Part shown: positions 58,560 to 64,000 of the stretch, piece by piece
How positions within the stretch are numbered: the stretch's first letter is position 1
How the letters are laid out: each line of letters opens with the position of its first letter
Source: CAWKDG01 sp963848355
Lineage (GTDB): Bacteria; Actinomycetota; Acidimicrobiia; Acidimicrobiales; UBA8190
Assembly (NCBI GenBank): GCA_963848355.1
Contig: CAWKDG010000012.1
Location: 682,001 to 746,000 of the forward strand
Direction of reading: 5' to 3'
DNA length: 64,000 nt
The notes under the pieces: generated by a model
Databases searched by the model: none
Seen by the model: the letters and a program-made list of their open reading frames with translations, nothing else
What the model was told of the DNA's origin: nothing
Position numbers and translations under genes: made by a program

Positions 58560-59249
58560 GTGGCCCGTGTCCTCGCCGTCGACGACGACTCCGCTCTTCT
58601 GCGTGTGCTGCGCATCGGGCTCGTGGCTCTGGGCCACGAGGTCCTCACCGCCTCCACCGGGACCTCCGGCATCTCCCAGGCGGCCGTCGGCGCGCCCGAC
58701 GTGATCGTCCTCGACCTGGGCCTGCCCGACATGGACGGCCTCGAGGTCTGTCGCCGCATCAGGCAATGGAGCGCCGTCCCCATCATCGTGCTGTCGGCCG
58801 ACGGGACCGAGGACCGCAAGATCGCCGCTCTCGACGGAGGGGCCGACGACTACATGACGAAGCCCTTCGGCATGGGTGAGCTCGAGGCCCGCCTGCGCGT
58901 GGCGTTGCGCCACCGCCCCGACGGCAACGGACAGGACGAGCCCACCACCTTGACCGTCGGACCTCTCGACCTCGATCTCATCCATCACCAAGGACACATG
59001 CACGGGCGCGCCCTCGATCTCACTGCCCGCGAATTCGCCTTCCTCGCCTACCTGGCCCGCAACGCCGGCAAGGTCTGCACCCACCGCATGATCCTCGAAC
59101 ACGTCTGGGGCCCGCGCTACGGCACCGAGATTCACTACCTCCGCGTCTACTCCTACCGGTTGCGCCGCAAGCTGGGCGACAACAGCGGGGCGTTTCTCCG
59201 CACCCTTCCCGGCGTGGGTTACGAGCTGGTCGACGGCGACGGGATCTGA
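58560..59249 (+). CDS. kdpE: KdpE-like OmpR-family response regulator
   Basis: 229 residues. Receiver domain with VDDDSALL, the phospho-Asp in VLDLGLPDMDGLEV and the Lys in YMTKPFGMGELEARL; winged-helix domain with LTAREFAFLAYLARNAGKV, HRMILEHVWGP and RVYSYRLRRKLGD. GTG 58560, three bases after the kinase stop. Expected target is a kdpFABC operon, which is not in this window. Confidence 0.93.
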   Translation: MARVLAVDDDSALLRVLRIGLVALGHEVLTASTGTSGISQAAVGAPDVIVLDLGLPDMDGLEVCRRIRQWSAVPIIVLSADGTEDRKIAALDGGADDYMTKPFGMGELEARLRVALRHRPDGNGQDEPTTLTVGPLDLDLIHHQGHMHGRALDLTAREFAFLAYLARNAGKVCTHRMILEHVWGPRYGTEIHYLRVYSYRLRRKLGDNSGAFLRTLPGVGYELVDGDGI

Positions 59250-59359
59250 CGGGCGCTCCGACGTCCTGGGTCCCGTCGTGTCGGGCCCGGCGCGAACGTG
59301 GCAGTCTGGACCGAGACGCCGACACGGCGCCGTGGCCGCGACACCGAGGGGGCTCGACC

Positions 59360-61084
59360 ATGTTCGACCTGGTCATTCGAGGAGGCACCGTCGTCGACGG
59401 CACCGGATCCGAGGCCCGGACCGCCGATGTGGCCGTGGACGACGGGCGCATCGCGGCCGTCGACGACCTCGGTGGGCAGCAGGGGCGCCGGACCATCGAC
59501 GCCGACGGTCTGCTCGTCACGCCCGGGTGGGTCGACATCCACACCCACTACGACGGCCAGGTGACGTGGGACGAGGTGCTCGCCCCGAGCAGCTGGCACG
59601 GCGTCACCACGCTCGTGACCGGCAACTGCGGCGTCGGCTTCGCCCCCGCCCGGCCCGACCAGCACGACTGGCTCATCGGGCTGATGGAGGGGGTGGAGGA
59701 CATTCCCGGCACGGCGCTCTCGGAAGGGATCAGCTGGGACTGGGAGAGCTTCCCCGAGTACCTCGACGCCCTCGACCGACGCGCCTGGGTCGTCGATGTC
59801 GGGACGCAGATCGCCCACGGGGCCGTCCGCGCCTACGTCATGGGGGACCGGGGGTCGCACAACGAGCCGGCCACCGCCGCCGACATCGCCGCCATGAAGG
59901 CCATCGTGAAGGAGGCCATCGCCGCCGGCGCGCTGGGCTTCTCCACGTCGCGGACCATCGCCCATCTGGCCATCGACGGCGAGCCCGTCCCGGGGACGTT
60001 CGCGGCCGAGGACGAGCTGTTCGGTATCGGTTCCGCCCTCGGTGATCTCGGCGCCGGGATCTTCGAGCTGGCCCCCGCCGGCGTGGCCGGCGAGGACGCC
60101 CTCAGTCCGGCCAAGGAGGTCGACTGGATGCGCCGCCTCTCGGCCACCATCGGTCGCCCTGTGACCTTCGCCCTGCTGCAGGTGGCCTCGGCCCCCGACC
60201 TCTGGCGCGAGCTCCTCGACACGTCGCTCGAGGCGGTGGCCGACGGCGCCGACCTGTGGCCCCAGGTGGCGGCGCGGGCCACGGGACTGTTGGCCGGCCA
60301 CTTCACCACCCTCTGCCTCTTCGAGAGCATCCCCGCCTACCAGGCCCTGAAGGCCAGGAACCTGAGCGCCCCCGAGCTGGTGGCGGCCCTGCGCGACCCG
60401 GCCGTGCGCGACTCCATCGTCTCGTGGGAGCCCGCACGCGACGGCGCGGCGCGCATGGAGGACGCGTACCGCAACACCTTCGTCCTCGGTCATCCCCCCG
60501 ACTACGAGCCCGGGCCCGAGCGCTCGGTGACCAACATCGCCACCGCCACCGGACGCCGGCCCCTGGAGGTGGCCTACGACGCCATGCTCGAGGGCGACGG
60601 CGAGGGACTCCTCTACATCCCCATCCTCAACTACGCCTCGGGAGACCTCGAGCCGGCCCGCCAGATGCTGATGCACCCGCGATCGGCGGCCGGGCTGGGC
60701 GACGGAGGGGCGCACTGCGGCGTCATCTGCGACTCCTCCCAACCCACGTTCATGCTGACGCACTGGACGAGGGATCGCACCCGCGGTGAGCTACTGCCCC
60801 TCGAGATGATGGTGAAGAAGCAGACGTCGGACACGGCCTCTCTCTACGGGCTCGGTGACCGGGGCACCCTGGCGGCCGGCAAGATCGCCGACATCAACAT
60901 CATCGACTACGAGCGGCTGCAGCTCGGGAGCCCGAAGGTCGTCCACGACCTCCCCGCCGGTGGACGCCGCATCGTCCAGGATGCGACCGGCTACGTGGCC
61001 ACCATCAAGTCGGGCGTCACCACCTTCGACGACGGCAAGGACACCGGCGAACGCCCGGGCGTCCTCCTGCGCGGCGCCCGCTGA
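59360..61084 (+). CDS. Amidohydrolase, N-acyl-D-amino-acid deacylase family
   Basis: 574 residues from ATG 59360 with GAGGGGG eight bases upstream. Metal-dependent hydrolase fold: LVIRGGTVVDGTGSEARTADVAV start, metal ligands in VDIHTHYDGQ, VTGNCGVGFAPARP, ALGFSTSRT, and the late aspartate/histidine segment LGDGGAHCGVICDSS. The C-terminal strand domain is typical (LAAGKIADINIIDYERL). D-aminoacylase is the closest named activity, but many actinobacterial members are uncharacterised and the true substrate is uncertain. Confidence 0.85.
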   Translation: MFDLVIRGGTVVDGTGSEARTADVAVDDGRIAAVDDLGGQQGRRTIDADGLLVTPGWVDIHTHYDGQVTWDEVLAPSSWHGVTTLVTGNCGVGFAPARPDQHDWLIGLMEGVEDIPGTALSEGISWDWESFPEYLDALDRRAWVVDVGTQIAHGAVRAYVMGDRGSHNEPATAADIAAMKAIVKEAIAAGALGFSTSRTIAHLAIDGEPVPGTFAAEDELFGIGSALGDLGAGIFELAPAGVAGEDALSPAKEVDWMRRLSATIGRPVTFALLQVASAPDLWRELLDTSLEAVADGADLWPQVAARATGLLAGHFTTLCLFESIPAYQALKARNLSAPELVAALRDPAVRDSIVSWEPARDGAARMEDAYRNTFVLGHPPDYEPGPERSVTNIATATGRRPLEVAYDAMLEGDGEGLLYIPILNYASGDLEPARQMLMHPRSAAGLGDGGAHCGVICDSSQPTFMLTHWTRDRTRGELLPLEMMVKKQTSDTASLYGLGDRGTLAAGKIADINIIDYERLQLGSPKVVHDLPAGGRRIVQDATGYVATIKSGVTTFDDGKDTGERPGVLLRGAR

Positions 61085-61110
61085 CGCCGACGGTCAGCGC
61101 CGACGGTCAG
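61085..61110. repeat. 13-bp tandem duplication between convergent stops
   Basis: CGCCGACGGTCAG occurs twice head to tail between the amidohydrolase stop and the enoyl-CoA hydratase-like gene, whose stop codon lies in the second copy; the first copy holds an identical stop. Confidence 0.8.
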
Positions 61111-61853
61111 CGTCCGCGCCACTCGGGCCGACGATGCTCGAGAAAGGCGGTGCGCCCCTCGCGGGCGTCCTCCGACGCCATGACGACGGCCATGGCGTCG
61201 TCGGTCAACGCCCACGCCCCGTCCTCGGTCACGGTGGCGGCGTCGATGAGCTGCAGGCTCTGGCGCACCGCCACCGGTGCGTTGGCGCAGATCCGCTCGG
61301 CCAGGCGCACGGCGCCGTCGAGCGCGCCCCCCGGTTCGGTCACGGCGTTCACCAGGCCGTAGCGCTCGGCCCGTTCGGCATCGATGGGGTCGCCGGTGAG
61401 CACGATCTCCCGGGCCACGTTCAGCGGGAGGGCCCGCGCCGACCGGAAGACGCCGCCGTAGAGGGCGAGGAGACCGCGCTTCACCTCCGGCAGTCCGAAC
61501 GACGCCGTGGTCGACGCCACCACCAGATCGCAGGCCAGCACGATCTCCATGCCGCCGCCCAGGGCGGGGCCCTCCACGGCGGCGATCAGCGGCTTGGACC
61601 GGCGGCGGCGGATGATCCCGTACGGTCCGCCCCGTTCCGTCCCCACCCCCGATCCGACGCGTAGATCGGTGCCGGCCGAGAAGACGTCGCGTCCCCCGGT
61701 GACGATCCCCACCCACAGGTCCTCGTCGTCCTCGAGCTCGTTCAGCGCGCCGTCGATGCCGAGGGCCATCTCCTCGTCGATGGCGTTGCGCTTCTCCTCG
61801 CGCCGCAACGAGATGACGAGGACACGACCCCGTCGGGTGCGTTCAACGGGCAC
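61107..61853 (-). CDS. Enoyl-CoA hydratase/isomerase (crotonase) family protein
   Basis: 248 residues from GTG 61853 with GGAGG nine bases upstream (GTG 61859 is also possible). The oxyanion-hole segments are DVFSAGTDLR and AVEGPALGGGMEIVLACDLVV; the two glutamates corresponding to the hydratase catalytic pair are present in GGGMEI and GLPEVKRGL. It is thus probably a functional hydratase of fatty-acid or related CoA metabolism; specificity cannot be read. A TATGCT -10 lies just upstream. Confidence 0.88.
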   Translation of the reverse strand: MPVERTRRGRVLVISLRREEKRNAIDEEMALGIDGALNELEDDEDLWVGIVTGGRDVFSAGTDLRVGSGVGTERGGPYGIIRRRRSKPLIAAVEGPALGGGMEIVLACDLVVASTTASFGLPEVKRGLLALYGGVFRSARALPLNVAREIVLTGDPIDAERAERYGLVNAVTEPGGALDGAVRLAERICANAPVAVRQSLQLIDAATVTEDGAWALTDDAMAVVMASEDAREGRTAFLEHRRPEWRGR

Positions 61854-61943
61854 GGGCACCGACCTCCATGAGCGCCGAGCATAAGGCCGTGACGCTCTCG
61901 ACCGGCGTGGTCCGACCGACCGGGCGCCGCGAAAGCCCTCTGT

Positions 61944-61949
61944 TACTCT
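61944..61949 (+). promoter_or_regulatory. Probable leaderless -10 box of the lipoprotein gene
   Basis: TACTCT, then seven bases, then GTG 61957. Confidence 0.4.
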
Positions 61950-61956
61950 CGCCACC

Positions 61957-62499
61957 GTGCGCCGGTGCCTCCCTGTCGTCGTGATGGCGATCGTGGCGCT
62001 CGGTGCCACCTCGTGCGGGGGCGCACCGAAGGCGGCACCGACCCTTCCCAAGACCACGGTGCCCCTCCCGGCCGGTCCGATCCCGTCGGAGATCGCCAAG
62101 ATGGTGTGCCAGATGAAGGCGCAGGGCGAGCTGGCCGAGGTCCTCGGCGTGAAGGCCGTCGTGCAAACGCCGTCGTGGGTCGACCACCTCTATTCCTGCC
62201 GCTACCAGTACCCCGACGGGTCGATGGTCCTCTCGGTCAAGGAGCTCTCGAGCTGGTCGCAGACGAAGGGCTACTTCGCCATGCTCGGGCGCCAACTGGG
62301 CGATACCGGTCCCCTCGGCAACCTCGGGCAGGGCGCGTTCACCACCACCAACGGCTCGGTCGTCGTCCGCAAGGACTGGAAAGTGCTGCTCGTCGACATC
62401 ACGGGTCTCCCGCCGCAGTTCGGCGTGCCCCCGACGAGCAAGGGTGACATCGCCGACAGTGTCTCCGACGTGATCCTGGGGTGTTGGTCCGGGGACTAG
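61957..62499 (+). CDS. Secreted lipoprotein of unknown function
   Basis: 180 residues. Signal peptide with lipobox GATSC (Cys20) followed by a Pro/Thr-rich linker. The mature domain has four further features: VCQMKAQGELAEVLG, SCRYQYPDGSMVLSVKEL, FAMLGRQLGD and a C-terminal cysteine (ILGCWSGD), so two disulfides are possible. The fold resembles small actinobacterial lipoproteins with a DUF-type alpha/beta domain; no family recognised. Confidence 0.75.
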   Translation: MRRCLPVVVMAIVALGATSCGGAPKAAPTLPKTTVPLPAGPIPSEIAKMVCQMKAQGELAEVLGVKAVVQTPSWVDHLYSCRYQYPDGSMVLSVKELSSWSQTKGYFAMLGRQLGDTGPLGNLGQGAFTTTNGSVVVRKDWKVLLVDITGLPPQFGVPPTSKGDIADSVSDVILGCWSGD

Positions 62500-62637
62500 C
62501 CGGTGTGGCCGCCGCAGCCGCGGTCAAGCGGGCGACGCCAGGATGGCGAGGCACACCCATCGGAGTCGGATCCACGCCCCTCACTGCACGGGCGCGGGTG
62601 ATGCCGAACGGCACGGTCCGGCCGTCGATCCTCGCCG

Positions 62638-64000
62638 TCATCGAGAAACGCCATCTCCCGGCGCCGAGCGTCGGGTAGGCGACGAAGTGCCCGGCACCCA
62701 GCCGGAGTTGACGCAGCACGTCGGGCGCCCCCCCGGGCGCGCGGCGGTGACCCGGACCGAGCTCGACGCCTCCTGGCGCGGGCTCAGGCCGTCGAGGATC
62801 ACATGGAGCTGGTTCACGCCCGGATGCCCGGGATAGAGGTAGACCTCGGCACTGGCCCCGTCGGGTAGGCCGACGGTGGAGATGGGGACGGGCAGGGCCG
62901 GGAGCAGCGACTGACCCCGGGCGGGCGACACCACCTGACCGATGACGGTGGCCCCGGCGAAGAGCACGACGGGAATGGCGACCCACAATGCGAATCCCCG
63001 GGCCCCGCGCATGATCCGCGGCGGTTGCACCTGGTCGAGACCGGTCCGTCCCAGGCGCATGAGACGGAGGCTGTTCAGCACCACGATGAGGCTCGACAGG
63101 CCCATGGCCAGAGCGGCGACGAGAGGGTCGAGGAGACCGACGGCGGCCAGGGGGAGCGCCGAGATGTTGTACCCCATGGCCCAGCCGAAGTTCTGCATGA
63201 TGACGGCCAGGGTCGAGCGCGCCATGCCGATGGAGGCGGGCACGCCGTGGAGGTCGTCGCCGAGGAGGGCGATCTCGCTGTTGGCCAGCGCCGCCTCCGT
63301 CCCGCTGCCGATGGCACAGCCGACGTCGGCCGTGGCCAGGGCGGGCGCGTCGTTGACCCCGTCGCCCACCATGAGAACGAGCCGCCCGTCACCCTGCAGC
63401 GCCCGCAACTCGTCGACCTTGGCTTCGGGACTCAGGGCGCTCAACCCGGCGTCGACACCGAGGGCGGCGGCCACGGTGGCCACGGCCGGCTCACTGTCCC
63501 CGCTCAGGATGATCGTCTCGAGGCCCATCGACCGCAGCTGCGTCACGGCCCCGGCCGCTTCGGGCCGTACCGGCGTGGTGACGGCGACGGCTCCCATCAC
63601 CTCGCCGTCGTGCTCGACCACGACGACGGTCTCACCCCGCCCTTCGCATCGGGCCACGGCGTCGGCGAGCTCCGGTGGCAGCGCCGTCCCGGCCACGCGG
63701 ACCACTCTCACCCGGTGACCCCGCACCGTCCCCGCCACCCCCACGCCGGGGAGGACCAACGCGTCCTCGGCCCGGAGCCGGGGTGCGGCGACCGCCCGTA
63801 TGGCACAGGCGATGGGGTGGTCGCTCTCGGCCTCCACGGCCGCCGCCAGTGCCATCACCTCGTCCACGGTGGTCCCGGCGGCCACCATCACCTCGGTGAC
63901 GCCGGCGAAGCGCTCGGTCAACGTGCCCGTCTTGTCGAAGACGACCGTGTCCACCTTGGCCAGCCGCTCGAGTCCCTCCCCGCTACGGATAAGGATGCCG
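62638..64000 (-). CDS. P1B-type heavy-metal ATPase, C-terminal part, with extra extracytoplasmic domain (5' end beyond window)
   Basis: Enters from the right edge at GILIRSGEGLERLAKVDTV. Phosphorylation motif VFDKTGTLTE, the P1B-specific SDHPIA (His-Pro), VGDGVNDAPALATADVG hinge, then the two final helices (MGYNISALPLAAVGLL, MGLSSLIVVLNSLRLMRLG). Unusually a ninth helix (ALWVAIPVVLFAGATVIGQVV) and a beta-rich domain follow (ASAEVYLYPGHPGVNQLHVIL), like the extracytoplasmic domain of CopD-type copper proteins. The frame shifts near 62728-62734 (run of seven C); repaired, it continues VLRQLRLGAGHFVAYPTLG and beyond 62560. Copper is the likeliest ion, but ligand helices are outside the window. 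Confidence 0.85.
   Translation of the reverse strand, partial: GILIRSGEGLERLAKVDTVVFDKTGTLTERFAGVTEVMVAAGTTVDEVMALAAAVEAESDHPIACAIRAVAAPRLRAEDALVLPGVGVAGTVRGHRVRVVRVAGTALPPELADAVARCEGRGETVVVVEHDGEVMGAVAVTTPVRPEAAGAVTQLRSMGLETIILSGDSEPAVATVAAALGVDAGLSALSPEAKVDELRALQGDGRLVLMVGDGVNDAPALATADVGCAIGSGTEAALANSEIALLGDDLHGVPASIGMARSTLAVIMQNFGWAMGYNISALPLAAVGLLDPLVAALAMGLSSLIVVLNSLRLMRLGRTGLDQVQPPRIMRGARGFALWVAIPVVLFAGATVIGQVVSPARGQSLLPALPVPISTVGLPDGASAEVYLYPGHPGVNQLHVILDGLSPRQEASSSVRVTAARPGGRPTCCVNSGWVPGTSSPTRRSAPGDGVSR

Overview
The window is 64 kb of very GC-rich, gene-dense DNA from a high-GC Gram-positive bacterium (Actinomycetota). The evidence is CarD, DUF3263, a SigR/RsrA-type redox sigma pair, GpgS, DisA, a CysO-like sulfur carrier, a DUF2342 metalloprotease, and a long block in the same order as mycobacterial chromosomes (clpC, radA, disA, carD, ispD, ispF, rlmB; then lysS, coaX, panD, panC, folK, folB, folP, folE, hpt, tilS, DUF2342 protease, holB, topA). 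A lineage such as Acidimicrobiia is an inference. There are no insertion sequences, prophages or CRISPR arrays, and no gene-free stretch over 300 bases.

Layout. 1-1.9 kb: phosphate uptake (pstB, pstS, running off the left edge) behind a PHO-box-like repeat. 1.9-4.3 kb: hemQ, larE, a stand-alone NIL-domain gene and an unknown gene. 4.4-7.9 kb: CIRCE-controlled groEL, then a CysO-like carrier and thrC behind a SAM riboswitch. 8-12 kb: glucosylglycerate and trehalose genes (gpgS, glycerate kinase, otsA, otsB); otsA and otsB are interrupted by many frameshifts. 12-22.5 kb: LytR_C and DUF3263 proteins, tRNA-Thr(UGU), rlmB, ispF, ispD, carD, disA, radA, clpC, and on the other strand a polyprenyl diphosphate synthase. 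23-35 kb: a long minus-strand cofactor block for lysyl-tRNA, CoA (coaX, panD, panC), NAD (nadB, nadC), folate (folE, folP, folB, folK), hpt and tilS, with a phosphatase-like protein lacking its catalytic cysteine inside the folate genes. 35-41.6 kb: a small Cys-rich protein, RsrA-like anti-sigma, SigR-like sigma, tRNA-Thr(CGU), holB, tmk, topA. 41.7-49 kb: proton-pumping pyrophosphatase, an APC transporter fused to an OB-fold domain, divergent paired TrkA proteins, and a HAD phosphatase. 49-56 kb: a tiny membrane peptide, a sigma-70 family factor, a helical unknown, nadE, glnE. 56-59 kb: a KdpD split into two divergently transcribed genes plus a KdpE-like regulator. 59-64 kb: D-aminoacylase-like amidohydrolase, enoyl-CoA hydratase-like protein, a lipoprotein, and a P1B ATPase with an unusual C-terminal extracytoplasmic domain running off the right edge.

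Themes. Many neighbours overlap by four bases (ATGA or GTGA), indicating tight translational coupling. Several genes have a TANNNT -10 element 6-8 bases before the start codon, suggesting leaderless mRNAs. K+ and c-di-AMP functions (disA, trkA pair, split kdp system) lie in the same window. About ten otherwise intact genes, including essential ones (lysS, coaX, topA, tilS), carry single-base frameshifts, some at homopolymers. This points to residual sequencing error more than true decay, so the reading frames should be taken with that in mind.
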